Positions 1 to 9,600 of a DNA stretch of 64,000 nucleotides are shown here, one piece after another. Each line of letters opens with the position of its first letter. Within the stretch, counting starts at the first letter, position 1. The stretch comes from Streptomyces humi. GTDB taxonomy: Bacteria > Actinomycetota > Actinomycetes > Streptomycetales > Streptomycetaceae. A model generated the notes under the pieces. It was not told where the DNA came from, did no database searches, and worked only from the letters and a program-made list of their open reading frames with translations. Location of the stretch: assembly GCF_001005085.2 (NCBI RefSeq), contig NZ_LBMU02000065.1, positions 35,348 through 99,347 on the forward strand, read 5' to 3'. The position numbers and the translations under genes are program-made.

Positions 1-273
1 GGAGCCGGCTACGGCACCTCGGGACACCTCATGACGGTGATCGGCTTCACCGCGGACGGCGACGTGATCGCCAACGACCCGTTCTCGCCCGACGACGACG
101 CGGTCCGGCGGGTCTACGCGCGGCGGGAGTTCGAGAACATCTGGTTGCGGACCAAGCGCTACAACGCCAGCGGCAAGGTGACCTCCGGCACCGGAGGCGT
201 CTGCTACGTGTACTTCCCGGCGGCCCCGACGCCCGCCCAGACCACGGCGCTCGCGGCGGTCGGCCTGCGCTGA
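1..273 (+). CDS. C39-like family peptidase, C-terminal fragment
   Basis: The reading frame is open from base 1, so only the last 90 residues of a larger protein are present. The fragment carries GHLMTVIGF (a candidate catalytic His) followed about 18 residues later by NDPFSP (a candidate catalytic Asp or Asn region). This is the usual end of a papain-fold C39-like peptidase domain; the catalytic Cys would lie upstream of the window. Such Streptomyces proteins are typically secreted, but no signal can be seen here. A strong inverted repeat follows directly. The family call rests on the His/Asp arrangement and on remembered synteny with S. coelicolor. Confidence 0.65.
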   Translation, partial: GAGYGTSGHLMTVIGFTADGDVIANDPFSPDDDAVRRVYARREFENIWLRTKRYNASGKVTSGTGGVCYVYFPAAPTPAQTTALAAVGLR

Positions 274-281
274 CCAGCCAC

Positions 282-315
282 GACGGCGGCCCCGGGCGCT
301 CCGGGGGCCGCCGTC
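282..315 (+). terminator. Rho-independent-like terminator hairpin after the peptidase gene
   Basis: The 12-bp arms GACGGCGGCCCC and GGGGCCGCCGTC are perfectly complementary around a 10-nt loop and start 9 nt after the stop codon. There is no U tract, as is normal for Streptomyces terminators. Confidence 0.7.
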
Positions 316-368
316 CTGTGACCAAGCTCTCCGCCGCAAAAGCCGCAATCGGTGGCATGGTGGACGTC

Positions 369-509
369 ATGACCACGCACTCCGCCACCGCCGCCCGCGC
401 CCGTACCGGCGGCCCGAAGGACGACGGCCCGAAGGTTCTGGAACATGTCATGGGCTGGACCCTGGTCGTGGTCATCGCCATGCTGGTCACCCAACTCGGG
501 CTGCTGTGA
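369..509 (+). CDS. small single-pass membrane protein (SCO1431 family)
   Basis: This is a 46-residue protein: a Thr/Ala/Arg-rich polar N-terminus, the segment GGPKDDGPKVLEH, then one hydrophobic helix (WTLVVVIAMLVTQLGLL) running to the C-terminus. The pattern matches the small family named after S. coelicolor SCO1431, which has no known function. The ATG at 369 is preferred because GGTGG lies about 7 nt upstream; an in-frame ATG at 357 would add four residues. The likely location is the cytoplasmic membrane with the N-terminus inside. Family membership is recalled, not searched. Confidence 0.75.
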   Translation: MTTHSATAARARTGGPKDDGPKVLEHVMGWTLVVVIAMLVTQLGLL

Positions 510-529
510 CCTGACGCGCGACCCGAGCT

Positions 530-585
530 GACATACTGCGGATGTCCCGCAGCCTGTTGAGACCAGGGTCGAATTTGAATATCAG
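530..585 (+). promoter_or_regulatory. putative promoter and inverted repeat at the TetR gene
   Basis: GACAT-N7-ATGTC (530-546) overlaps the assigned start codon and could be an autoregulatory operator. Further in, TTGAGA (557-562) and TATCAG (580-585) are spaced 17 nt apart like a vegetative promoter. If that promoter is real, translation may begin downstream, for example at the in-frame GTG at 635. This local stretch is much more AT-rich than its surroundings. Confidence 0.35.
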
Positions 586-1234
586 TCAACAACGTGCCGC
601 TGCCCGTCCGCGGGCGCGCGGCACCGAGCGCTCGGTGGCCCGTCGCGCCGAACTCATCGCCATCGGGCGGAAGTTGTTCGCCGACACCTCGTACGACGCG
701 CTCTCCATGGACGACATCGCCAGGCAGGCGCATGTCGCCAAAGGGCTGATCTACTACTACTTCCAGTCCAAGCGCGGCTACTACCTGGCGATCATCCAGG
801 ACTCCGTCGCCGACCTGGTCACCTACGCCGCGAGCGGTCTGGAACTGCCTCAGGTGGACCGCGTCCACCGCACCATCGACAGCTATCTGCGGTACGCGGA
901 GCACCATCAGGCCGCGTACCGCACGATCGTCAGCGGCGGGGTCGGCTTCGACACCGAGGTGCACGCCATCCGGGACGGGGTGCGTGAGGCGATCGTCGCC
1001 ACCATCGCCGAGGGCGCCTACGGCCGGACCGACATCGCCCCGCTGGCCCGGATGGGACTGCTCTCCTGGCTGTGCAGCGTGGAGGGCGCCACCCTCGCGT
1101 GGATCGACCGCCCCGAACTCTCCCGCGACACCATGTGCGAGCTGCTGGTCAAGACCCTCGGCGGCACGCTCCGCGCCATCGAGGAGCTCGACCCGTCCTA
1201 CCCCGCTCCGGCCCCGGCCCGCCGGGACGGCTGA
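542..1234 (+). CDS. TetR-family transcriptional regulator
   Basis: The product is a 230-residue one-component repressor. The N-terminal three-helix DNA-binding domain is clear: ARRAELIAIGRKLF, then YDALSMDDIARQAHVAKGLIYYYFQSKRGYYLAI (helix-turn-helix with the typical YYYF-xSK ending). The remaining 150 or so residues form an all-alpha ligand-binding domain. The first 30 residues are low in conservation signals and are encoded by an AT-rich stretch, so the true start could be the GTG at 635. It is convergent with the chitinase gene. The ligand is unknown. It is the only TetR regulator in the window, so it is a candidate, unproven, for the CTGACG palindromes at 4329 and 52511. Confidence 0.85.
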   Translation: MSRSLLRPGSNLNISQQRAAARPRARGTERSVARRAELIAIGRKLFADTSYDALSMDDIARQAHVAKGLIYYYFQSKRGYYLAIIQDSVADLVTYAASGLELPQVDRVHRTIDSYLRYAEHHQAAYRTIVSGGVGFDTEVHAIRDGVREAIVATIAEGAYGRTDIAPLARMGLLSWLCSVEGATLAWIDRPELSRDTMCELLVKTLGGTLRAIEELDPSYPAPAPARRDG

Positions 1235-1273
1235 CGCACGAGGGGCGGAGGTCTCGTGGTACCCCCGCCCCAG

Positions 1274-1289
1274 GCCCCCGTGCGGGGGG

Positions 1290-1290
<1 letters not shown>
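1274..1290. terminator. hairpin between convergent TetR and chitinase genes
   Basis: GCCCCC-GTGC-GGGGGGC forms a short, very stable GC hairpin at the end of the chitinase gene. It could end transcription from both sides. Confidence 0.5.
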
Positions 1291-2522
<1,232 letters not shown>

Positions 2523-2602
2523 CGGGTGTCTCCTCCTGGGGGAGAGGGGAACGCGCGCCGATTGGCATGAACGCGGTAAAGCGTTGGTCATGAACCTTAG
2601 GA

Positions 2603-2635
2603 GGACTAGACCAGTAGGGTCAATGGTTCGGACCA
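2603..2635 (-). promoter_or_regulatory. chitinase direct repeats / DasR-like (dre) half sites
   Basis: Read on the minus strand, TGGTCCGAACCA (2624-2635) is followed by ACTGGTCTAGTCC (2603-2615). Both match the TGGTC-type repeat of Streptomyces chitinase promoters and resemble the DasR consensus ACTGGTCTAGACCAGT. They lie about 80-110 bp upstream of the chitinase start, in the divergent region shared with the acyl-CoA dehydrogenase gene. Confidence 0.7.
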
Positions 2636-2852
2636 ATTTCGCTACGGCGGGATGTTGGCCTGGAATTCCGGAAGTAAGCGGTCGTTAACTGGTGACGGGA
2701 GGTCCCCGATCGGGCATACTCACTGCGCAGCCGCAGGTCAGCAGCTTCCGAGACCCGGAAACGTCCCTTCGGCCGCACCCGAACGACAGGCGGAGCAGCC
2801 CCTACCCGATGGGCCGCGGCCGCTGGTGCCCGACAGGGAGGAGACCGACGCC

Positions 2853-4025
2853 ATGTCCGACCGCGACCCGCAGCCGGTGGAGCGTCAACTGCCCACGGAA
2901 GAGGCGAGAGACCTGCTCTCGCTGGTCCGGGACATCGCCCGGCACGAGATCGCGCCGGAGGCGGCCGAGGAGGAGGACGCCGGACGCTTCCCGCGCGGGG
3001 TCTTCACCCTGCTCTCCGAATCAGGCCTGCTCGGCCTGCCGTACGACTCCGAGTACGGCGGCGGCGACCAGCCCTACGAGGTCTACCTCCAGGTCCTGGA
3101 GGAGCTGGCCGCGGCCCGCCTCACCGTCGGCCTCGGGGTCAGCGTGCACACCCTCGCGAGCTACGCGCTCGCCGCCTACGGAACCAAGCAGCAGCAGGTC
3201 GAGCACCTGCCCGCGATACTCGGCGGCGGCCTGCTGGGCGCCTACTGCCTCTCCGAGCCCGCCTCCGGCTCGGACGCCGCCTCCCTGCGCACCAGGGCCG
3301 TCCGGGACGGGGACTCCTGGGTGATCAACGGCACCAAGGCCTGGATCACCCACGGCGGCATCGCCGACTTCTACACCGTCATGGCCCGCACCGGCGGCGA
3401 GGGCTCGCACGGCATCACCGCCTTCCTGGTCCCCGGCGACGCCGAGGGCCTGAGCGGCGCGGTGCCGGAGAAGAAGATGGGCATGAAGGGCTCGCCCACC
3501 GCCCAGGTCCACTTCGACGACGTCCGGGTCCCGGACGAGCGCCGCCTCGGCGAGGAGGGGCAGGGCTTCGCCATCGCCCTGTCCGCCCTGGACTCGGGCC
3601 GGCTCGGCATCGCGGCCTGCGCGATCGGCCTGGCCCAGGCCGCCCTGGACGAGGCGGTCGCCTACGCCACCGGGCGGCGGCAGTTCGGGCATCCCATCGC
3701 CGACTTCCAGGGCCTGCGCTTCATGATCGCCGACATGGCCACCCAGATCGAGGCCGGACGCGCCCTCTACCTCGCGGCGGCCCGGCTGCGCGACGCGGGC
3801 CGCCCGTTCGCCCGGCAGGCCGCCATGGCCAAGCTGCACTGCACCGACACCGCGATGAAGGTCACCACCGACGCCGTCCAGATACTCGGCGGCTACGGCT
3901 ACACCGCGGACTTCCCGGTCGAGCGCTACATGCGGGAGGCCAAGGTGCTACAGATCGTCGAGGGGACCAACCAGATCCAGCGGATGGTCATCGCCCGTCA
4001 TGTGGCAGGGCCGGAAAGCCGCTGA
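2853..4025 (+). CDS. acyl-CoA dehydrogenase
   Basis: This 390-residue flavoenzyme would oxidise an acyl-CoA to the trans-2-enoyl-CoA and pass electrons to ETF. All family landmarks are present: YCLSEPASGSDAAS (FAD/substrate loop), WITHGG, KKMGMKGSPT, ATGRRQFGHPIADFQ, and ILGGYGYTADFPVERYMREAKVLQIVEGTNQIQR. Glu370 in VEGTNQIQ is the expected catalytic base of short-chain type enzymes. The start ATG follows AGGGAGGAG; the frame is open further upstream but without a good ribosome site. It is divergent from the chitinase gene. The chain-length specificity cannot be read from the sequence. Confidence 0.93.
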   Translation: MSDRDPQPVERQLPTEEARDLLSLVRDIARHEIAPEAAEEEDAGRFPRGVFTLLSESGLLGLPYDSEYGGGDQPYEVYLQVLEELAAARLTVGLGVSVHTLASYALAAYGTKQQQVEHLPAILGGGLLGAYCLSEPASGSDAASLRTRAVRDGDSWVINGTKAWITHGGIADFYTVMARTGGEGSHGITAFLVPGDAEGLSGAVPEKKMGMKGSPTAQVHFDDVRVPDERRLGEEGQGFAIALSALDSGRLGIAACAIGLAQAALDEAVAYATGRRQFGHPIADFQGLRFMIADMATQIEAGRALYLAAARLRDAGRPFARQAAMAKLHCTDTAMKVTTDAVQILGGYGYTADFPVERYMREAKVLQIVEGTNQIQRMVIARHVAGPESR

Positions 4026-4230
4026 ACTGCCCCCGTACGACCGTCGGAGCCGCCAGCCTGACCCACTCCGGGTCGTGGCGGCCCGGCAGGGCGCGGCCCC
4101 GGTCGGCCCAGATCCGCATCAACTCGCGGTAGATCGGCGGATCCTGCGGCGCGGGCGGCGGGAGCGAGGCTGCGGGCGGGGGGACGAAGATCCGGCGCTG
4201 ACGGCCGAGGACCGAGTACGTGGTCGTCAT
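3988..4230 (-). CDS. small hypothetical protein overlapping the acyl-CoA dehydrogenase 3' end
   Basis: This 80-residue ORF begins MTTTYSVLGRQRRIFVPPP, has a Pro/Ala linker, then DPPIYRELMRIWADRGRALPGRHDPEW. The aromatic and charged pattern looks like a real small actinobacterial protein rather than a shadow frame. Most of it (4026-4230) lies in a gap with no other gene, while its last 38 bases overlap the converging dehydrogenase gene. No membrane segment or known motif is seen. The ribosome site is weak. Function unknown. Confidence 0.5.
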   Translation of the reverse strand: MTTTYSVLGRQRRIFVPPPAASLPPPAPQDPPIYRELMRIWADRGRALPGRHDPEWVRLAAPTVVRGQFSGFPALPHDGR

Positions 4231-4328
4231 GCCCGGCCAACGCGGCGGCGGCCGCCCAGGTCACCGATCCCGCGAATCGCGCGTGAGTTCGCGGGCGTCC
4301 CCTCCCGGATCTGGCCTCCCGACGCCTT

Positions 4329-4343
4329 CTGACGTACCGTCAG
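4329..4343. promoter_or_regulatory. palindromic operator CTGACG-N3-CGTCAG
   Basis: CTGACGTACCGTCAG is a perfect 6-bp-arm palindrome with a 3-nt centre, typical of TetR-family operators. It sits 36 bp before the start of the gene at 4379, between it and the divergent small ORF. A second site with the same arms and spacing occurs at 52511-52525. Confidence 0.65.
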
Positions 4344-4378
4344 CCGGGCCGTTGCCAGCCACCGGGGGAGGCCCTGCC

Positions 4379-5479
4379 ATGGCCGACGACCGTCCCGTAC
4401 CGCTCGACGAGTACCCCGTGCACCAGGTCCCGCTCTCCATGCGGCACGTCGCCACCGGGGACCGCAACGCCTACGACCGCTGCATCTTCCACGTCCTCGA
4501 CCACTCCGGCGCCGCCCTGCTCGTCCTCGGCCTCGGCGTCTATCCGAACGTCGGTGTGATCGACGCCTACGCCACCCTGCGCACCGGCGACACCCTGCAC
4601 GCGGTCCGCGCCTCGGACGCCCTCGGCGAGGACCGGATGCGCCTGACGGTCGGCCCGCTGCGCATCGAGGTGGCGGAGCCGCTCCGACGCTTCCGTCTGA
4701 TCTGCGACGACGACCTGATCTCCTACGACCTCACCTGGACCGCCGGCTTCCCGCCGCTGTGGGAGCCGCACCACCTCCAGCGCCGCGGTGACCGCCTGAC
4801 ACTGGAGGGCCGCAGGTTCGTGCAGGCCGGCGGGGTCTCCGGGGTGATCCGGGCCGGCGGCGCGGAGTTCCGCGTCGACCCGGGCGGCTGGACGGGCACC
4901 CGGGACCGCAGCTGGGGCGTGCGGCCGATCCCGGGGGAGGAGGGCGGCCGGCTCGCCGAGGCGCACCCGACCGAGGGCTTCCACTGGATCTGGTCCCCGG
5001 TCCGCTTCGAGGACCGCTTCCTGATGGTCGTCGTCCAGGAGGACGCCGACGGCTACCGCACCCTCAACGACGCCACCCTGCTCCGCGACGGCCACCCCGA
5101 CCGCCAACTCGGCTGGCCCCAGGCCGAGATCGGCTACCGCAGCGGTACCCGGCAGCCGGAGCGGGCCGTCGTCCACCTCGGCGGCCCGCGCGAACCCCGG
5201 GAACTGGAGGTGGAGATCCTCGCCTCCTCGCCGCTCGCGGTCGGCGCCGGCTACCCGCCCGCCGACGACTGGCAGCACGGCACCTGGCAGGGACCGGGGT
5301 GGACGGACCGCCGTACCTACGACATGACCGCGGCGCATCCCCGCGCCGCCTACGGCGTCACCGACCACTCCGCCCGGTTCCGCCTGGACGGCCGCGTCGG
5401 CCACGGGATCTTCGAGCACGGCTCGTTCGGCAGACACGATCCGAGCGGCTTCACCGGCTTCGACTCGGTGGCGCCCTGA
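4379..5479 (+). CDS. conserved hypothetical protein of actinobacterial catabolic clusters
   Basis: This 366-residue soluble protein is rich in beta strands, with repeated WxxG and RFRLxxxDD-type segments, and has no signal peptide or membrane helix. Similar proteins of about 350 residues accompany acyl-CoA dehydrogenases and APH-like phosphotransferases in actinobacteria; a lipocalin/CrtC-like beta fold seems possible but is an inference. The ATG at 4379 is chosen for the GGGGAGG ten bases upstream. It is followed 14 bp later by the phosphotransferase gene and very likely shares its transcript, controlled by the palindrome at 4329. No catalytic motif is recognised. Confidence 0.8.
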   Translation: MADDRPVPLDEYPVHQVPLSMRHVATGDRNAYDRCIFHVLDHSGAALLVLGLGVYPNVGVIDAYATLRTGDTLHAVRASDALGEDRMRLTVGPLRIEVAEPLRRFRLICDDDLISYDLTWTAGFPPLWEPHHLQRRGDRLTLEGRRFVQAGGVSGVIRAGGAEFRVDPGGWTGTRDRSWGVRPIPGEEGGRLAEAHPTEGFHWIWSPVRFEDRFLMVVVQEDADGYRTLNDATLLRDGHPDRQLGWPQAEIGYRSGTRQPERAVVHLGGPREPRELEVEILASSPLAVGAGYPPADDWQHGTWQGPGWTDRRTYDMTAAHPRAAYGVTDHSARFRLDGRVGHGIFEHGSFGRHDPSGFTGFDSVAP

Positions 5480-5493
5480 GAGAGGAGGCCGGC

Positions 5494-6597
5494 ATGACCG
5501 CGAAACCGCGCCCGCGCACCACGACCCGCGATCCCGCCGAACTCGCGCGGCGGCTGACCGCCTGGCTGGACGCCCGGCTCCCCGGCGCCCGAGCCGTCGG
5601 CATCACCGTGCCCGCCTCCAACGGTCTCTCCAGCGAAACCCTGCTCTTCGACATCGAGCACCCCCGACCGCCCGTCCGGGCCTGCGCGTTGAGGCTGGCT
5701 GCGGACCCGTCGGCGTACACGGTCTTCCCCTCGTACGACATGACCCGGCAGTACCGCACCATGCGGCTGGTCGGTGAGCACACGGACGTGCCCGTGCCGC
5801 GGGTGCTGTGGCTCGAAGAGGACCCGGAACCGCTCGGCGCGCCCTTCTTCGTCATGGCACGGGTGGCGGGGCGTGTCCCGCCCGACGTCATGCCCTACAC
5901 GTACGAGGGGAACTGGCTGCACGCGGCGACCGACGGCGAACGCGAGCACCTGGAAGCGGCTTCGGTCGGCCTGCTGGCCCGGATCCACGACCAAGTCCCC
6001 CTGGCACAGGCCGGGTTCCTCACACTGCCGGGTGAGGGCGATGCGCTGGGCCGGCACGTCCGCTCCCAACGCGCCTACTACGACTGGGTGGTGGACGGAC
6101 TGGCCCGCTCTCCCCTGATCGAGGCCGCGTTCGACCGGCTGGCGGAACTGTGGCCGCACGAGCCCGGCGCCCCGGTCCTCAACTGGGGTGACGCGCGCAT
6201 CGGCAACATCGTCTACGACGGCTTCGACCCCGTCGCCGTCCTCGACTGGGAGATGGCGGCACCGGCCCCGCGCGAGGTGGACCTCGGCTGGACCGTGTAC
6301 CTGCACCGCTTCTTCCAGGACCTCACGGTCGCCTCCGGGCAGTCCGGCCTGCCCGGCTTCCTGCGCCGCGACCGCATCGAGGCCCGCTACGCCCGCCTGA
6401 CCGGCCACGCCCCGCGGGACATGGAGTTCCACACCCTGTACGCCGCCCTGCGGCACGCGATCGTGATGCTGCGCATCGCCTACCGGCAGGTGTACTTCGG
6501 CGAGGCCGCCGTCCCGGCGGATCCGGACACACTGATCCTGCACCACGGCAGCCTGCGCGCCATGGTGCAGGGCAGGTACTGGAGTGAGGTGCGGTGA
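5494..6597 (+). CDS. aminoglycoside-phosphotransferase-fold kinase (APH family)
   Basis: The 367-residue protein has a protein-kinase-like fold. The catalytic loop is VLNWGDARIGNIVYD (HGDxxxxN-type, with Trp replacing His), and AVLDWEMA carries the metal-binding Asp. An N-terminal lobe with a hinge (APFFVMARVAGRVPP) precedes it. Members of this branch, including ACAD10-type domains, are found beside acyl-CoA dehydrogenases and are thought to phosphorylate hydroxy-acyl substrates rather than drugs. Here it lies downstream of the gene at 4379 with AGGAGG before the ATG. Antibiotic resistance is unlikely. The substrate is unknown. Confidence 0.88.
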   Translation: MTAKPRPRTTTRDPAELARRLTAWLDARLPGARAVGITVPASNGLSSETLLFDIEHPRPPVRACALRLAADPSAYTVFPSYDMTRQYRTMRLVGEHTDVPVPRVLWLEEDPEPLGAPFFVMARVAGRVPPDVMPYTYEGNWLHAATDGEREHLEAASVGLLARIHDQVPLAQAGFLTLPGEGDALGRHVRSQRAYYDWVVDGLARSPLIEAAFDRLAELWPHEPGAPVLNWGDARIGNIVYDGFDPVAVLDWEMAAPAPREVDLGWTVYLHRFFQDLTVASGQSGLPGFLRRDRIEARYARLTGHAPRDMEFHTLYAALRHAIVMLRIAYRQVYFGEAAVPADPDTLILHHGSLRAMVQGRYWSEVR

Positions 6598-6598
6598 C

Positions 6599-7057
6599 TC
6601 AGGCGGCCTGACGGCTGACGGTGTCGCCGCCGAAGCGCATCGCCGGTACGCGCATCGGGCGTGAGCCCGGGCCGCCGACGTGCGAGAAGGGCTGCGTCCG
6701 CCAGTCCAGACCCTGCGGGAGGGTGAGCAGGAGGGCGGTGTCCTGCTCCTGCGGCTCGGCCGACTCGTCCGCGGACGGGGCGTCGGCGGCCGCGCGGCCC
6801 GTACCGGCACAGACCGTCAGGCCGAACGGGTTCCACGGCGAGGCGCACAGCGCGTGCTCCGGCAGAAACTCCTCGTCCGCCAGCAGCGCGATGGGCTGCG
6901 CGCAGTCCGGGCAGACCACCCGGAACATCTCGAAAGTGTCGTAGGCGTCCAGTTCCTCGGCCTCGTAGGGGTCGGATTCGACGCCCTCCGGCTCGGGCTC
7001 GACGACCAACTGCGGGCGCTTGGGCGTGGTACGACCAGGGCGCTTAAGACTCTGCAT
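6599..7057 (-). CDS. hypothetical protein with a Cys-rich zinc-ribbon-like segment
   Basis: The 152-residue protein has an acidic N-terminal half (EPEPEGVESDPYEAEELD) and then VVCPDCAQPIALLADEEFLPEHALC, continuing to a fourth Cys in VCAGTG. This arrangement could bind zinc. The C-terminal part (GLDWRTQPFSHVGGPGSRP) has no recognised motif. The ATG at 7057 follows GGGGGAG. It converges with the phosphotransferase gene with only one base between stops. Function unknown; it appears to be an actinomycete-specific cytoplasmic protein. Confidence 0.75.
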   Translation of the reverse strand: MQSLKRPGRTTPKRPQLVVEPEPEGVESDPYEAEELDAYDTFEMFRVVCPDCAQPIALLADEEFLPEHALCASPWNPFGLTVCAGTGRAAADAPSADESAEPQEQDTALLLTLPQGLDWRTQPFSHVGGPGSRPMRVPAMRFGGDTVSRQAA

Positions 7058-7323
7058 GGGTACTCCCCCTCGGGCTGGGCCGTGACGGCACTGCGGCCTC
7101 GACCACAGCAAGCACTTCCCGTCCGGTCTCGGCGGTAATCACGAGACCATCACAGAGCCCGCCCGGGAGCTGTGTCGTTCGTCACATGCCGTTCGCAGGT
7201 GCCCGGTGCGGTGTTTTTGTCCCTCAGGCGACCCACAGCCTGCCCTCCGTGACATCACGAACCGGCTATGACCTGCGCCGCTGAGGTATCCGATCAGATC
7301 GGGCGCCCTGTAGCTTTTGCGCC

Positions 7324-7764
7324 ATGGAGGAGCTCGACCGTCAAATCGTGCAGCTGCTCGTCAAGGACGGGCGGATGAGCTACACGGACCTGGGCAAGGC
7401 CACGGGCCTTTCCACGTCGGCCGTGCACCAGCGGGTGCGCCGGCTGGAACAGCGCGGCGTCATCCGCGGCTATGCCGCGGTCGTCGACCCGGAGGCCGTC
7501 GGGCTGCCCATGACTGCGTTCATCTCGGTGAAACCGTTCGATCCCAGCGCCCCCGACGACATCGCGGACCGGCTGGCCGGCGTCCCCGAGATCGAGGCGT
7601 GCCACAGTGTGGCCGGGGACGAGAACTACATCCTCAAGGTGCGGGTGGCCACGCCCCACGAGCTGGAGGAGCTGCTGGCGCGGCTGCGCAGCCTGGCGGG
7701 AGTGTCCACGCGGACGACGGTGGTGCTGTCGACGCCCTATGAGGCACGGCCGCCGAGGATCTGA
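7324..7764 (+). CDS. Lrp/AsnC-family transcriptional regulator
   Basis: The 146-residue regulator has an N-terminal winged helix-turn-helix (MSYTDLGKATGLSTSAVHQRVRRLEQRGVIRGY, residues 18-50) and a C-terminal RAM/ACT-like effector domain (CHSVAGDENYILKVRV is the hallmark strand-loop-strand). Members respond to amino acids and act as dimers or octamers. It sits 91 bp upstream of the co-directional amidohydrolase gene and may regulate it. Confidence 0.93.
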   Translation: MEELDRQIVQLLVKDGRMSYTDLGKATGLSTSAVHQRVRRLEQRGVIRGYAAVVDPEAVGLPMTAFISVKPFDPSAPDDIADRLAGVPEIEACHSVAGDENYILKVRVATPHELEELLARLRSLAGVSTRTTVVLSTPYEARPPRI

Positions 7765-7855
7765 ACGGCGACGCGGCGGGTCGGGCGCGGATGGGCAGCG
7801 CTTCCAGGAGCCCCCGGTCCCACGGCTGGCGGTGTGAGGCGCGAGACTGTCCCCT

Positions 7856-9460
7856 ATGAGTGATCGCGCCGACCAGCACAAGACCGTTCTCCTCCGTCGC
7901 GGCGAGGTGCACAGCCCCGCCGATCCGTTCGCGACCGCGATGGTCGTGGAACGCGGGCAGGTCGCCTGGGTCGGGTCCGAGGGAGCCGCCGACGCGTTCG
8001 CGGACGGGGTCGACGAGGTCGTCGACCTGGACGGCGCGCTGGTCACCCCCGCCTTCACCGACGCCCATGTCCACACCACGTCCACCGGACTCGCGCTGAC
8101 CGGGCTCGACCTTTCGGGCGCGGCCTCGGCGGCCGAGGCCCTGGCGCTGGTCAGGGATTTCGCGGCTGCCCGCCCGGACGACCGGGTGCTGCTCGGGCAC
8201 GGCTGGGACGCCTCCCGCTGGGCCGGTGGACGGCCGCCGAGCCGGGCCGAGCTGGACGCGGCCACCGGCGGACGGCCGCTCTACCTCTCCCGTATCGACG
8301 TCCACTCGGCCGTCGTCACCACCCCCCTGCTGGACCTGGTCCCGGATACGGCCGCCCGTCAGGACGCCCCGCTGACGGGCGACGCCCACCATGCCGTACG
8401 GGCCGCGGCGTTCGCGGCCGTGACGCCCGCGCAGCGTGCCGAGGCCCAGCGAGCCGCCCTCGCGCACGCGGCCTCGCTCGGCATCGGCACGGTGCACGAG
8501 TGCGGCGGGCCGAAGATCTCCTCCGAGGACGACTTCACCGGGCTGCTGCGCCTCGCCGCCGGACTGCCCGGCCCACGCGTCGTCGGCTACTGGGCGGAGG
8601 AGGACGCCGAGAAGGCGCGGGAGCTGGGCGCGCTCGGTGCCGCCGGCGATCTGTTCGTCGACGGAGCCCTCGGCTCGCACACCGCCTGCCTGCACGAGCC
8701 GTATGCCGACGCGGACCACACCGGCGCCGCCTACCTGGACGCGGCAGCCGTCGCCGCCCATGTCGTCGCCTGCACCGAGGCCGGACTCCAGGCGGGCTTC
8801 CACGCCATCGGCGACGCCGCCGTGACGGCCGTCGTGGAGGGCGTGCGCACCGCCGCCGAGAAGATCGGCCTCGCCCGCGTCCGGGCCGCCCGGCACCGGG
8901 TCGAGCACGCCGAGATGCTCGCGCCCGCCCACATCGCGGGCTTCGCCGAGCTCGGCCTGATCGCCTCCGTGCAGCCCGCCTTCGACGCGCTGTGGGGCGG
9001 GGCGGACGGCATGTACGCGCAGCGCCTCGGCGCCGAGCGGGCCCGCACCCTCAACCCCTACGCGGCCCTCCTGAAGGCCGGGGTCCCGCTCGCCTTCGGA
9101 TCCGACAGCCCGGTCACCCCGCTCGACCCCTGGGGGACCGTCCGGGCCGCCGCCTTCCACCACACGCCCGAGCACCGCGTCTCGGTCCGCGCCGCGTTCA
9201 CCGCGCACACCCGCGGCGGCTGGCGGGCGATCGGCCGGGACGACGCCGGTGTGCTGGTGCCCGGCGCGCCCGCCGACTACGCGGTCTGGCGCACCGAGGA
9301 ACTGGTGGTGCAGGCACCGGACGACCGGGTCGCCCGCTGGTCCACCGATCCCCGCTCCGGCACCCCCGGCCTGCCCGATCTGACCCCGGGACACGAGCTG
9401 CCGGTCTGCCTGCGCACGGTGGTCGGCGGCCGAACGGTGTTCGTACGACCGGGCGAGTGA
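7856..9460 (+). CDS. amidohydrolase family 3 (YtcJ-like) metal-dependent hydrolase
   Basis: This is a 534-residue TIM-barrel hydrolase of the amidohydrolase superfamily. Visible metal and catalytic elements are DAHVHT (HxH), FHAIGDAA, RVEHAE and GSDSPV (Asp). The N- and C-terminal parts form the small beta sandwich (VDLDGALVTPAF; PGAPADYAVW). There is no signal peptide, so it acts in the cytoplasm. YtcJ-type enzymes hydrolyse N-substituted amides or amino-acid derivatives, but the substrate cannot be assigned. The last 21 bases including the stop codon are nearly repeated 31 bp downstream. Confidence 0.88.
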   Translation: MSDRADQHKTVLLRRGEVHSPADPFATAMVVERGQVAWVGSEGAADAFADGVDEVVDLDGALVTPAFTDAHVHTTSTGLALTGLDLSGAASAAEALALVRDFAAARPDDRVLLGHGWDASRWAGGRPPSRAELDAATGGRPLYLSRIDVHSAVVTTPLLDLVPDTAARQDAPLTGDAHHAVRAAAFAAVTPAQRAEAQRAALAHAASLGIGTVHECGGPKISSEDDFTGLLRLAAGLPGPRVVGYWAEEDAEKARELGALGAAGDLFVDGALGSHTACLHEPYADADHTGAAYLDAAAVAAHVVACTEAGLQAGFHAIGDAAVTAVVEGVRTAAEKIGLARVRAARHRVEHAEMLAPAHIAGFAELGLIASVQPAFDALWGGADGMYAQRLGAERARTLNPYAALLKAGVPLAFGSDSPVTPLDPWGTVRAAAFHHTPEHRVSVRAAFTAHTRGGWRAIGRDDAGVLVPGAPADYAVWRTEELVVQAPDDRVARWSTDPRSGTPGLPDLTPGHELPVCLRTVVGGRTVFVRPGE

Positions 9461-9491
9461 GCGGACCGCATTCGTACGGCCGGGCGAGTGA
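9440..9491 (+). repeat. direct duplication of the amidohydrolase gene 3' end including the stop codon
   Basis: Bases 9440-9460 (last codons plus TGA) recur at 9471-9491 with a single A/G difference. The period is 31 bp. The second copy is non-coding. Confidence 0.85.
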
Positions 9492-9600
9492 TCTCCCGGG
9501 GTGGCGCGGTCGTGATCATCGGCCGCCGGCCCGTCGCGCGACCTGCGCATCCTCCGCCCTGACCAGGGGTTTGAGGGTATTCGTGCAGGTCAAACGGCTG

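Noticed and set aside
530..546. GACAT-N7-ATGTC at the TetR gene as the same operator as at 4329 and 52511
   Set aside because: The arms differ from CTGACG/CGTCAG, so there is no sequence support that this TetR protein binds those sites.
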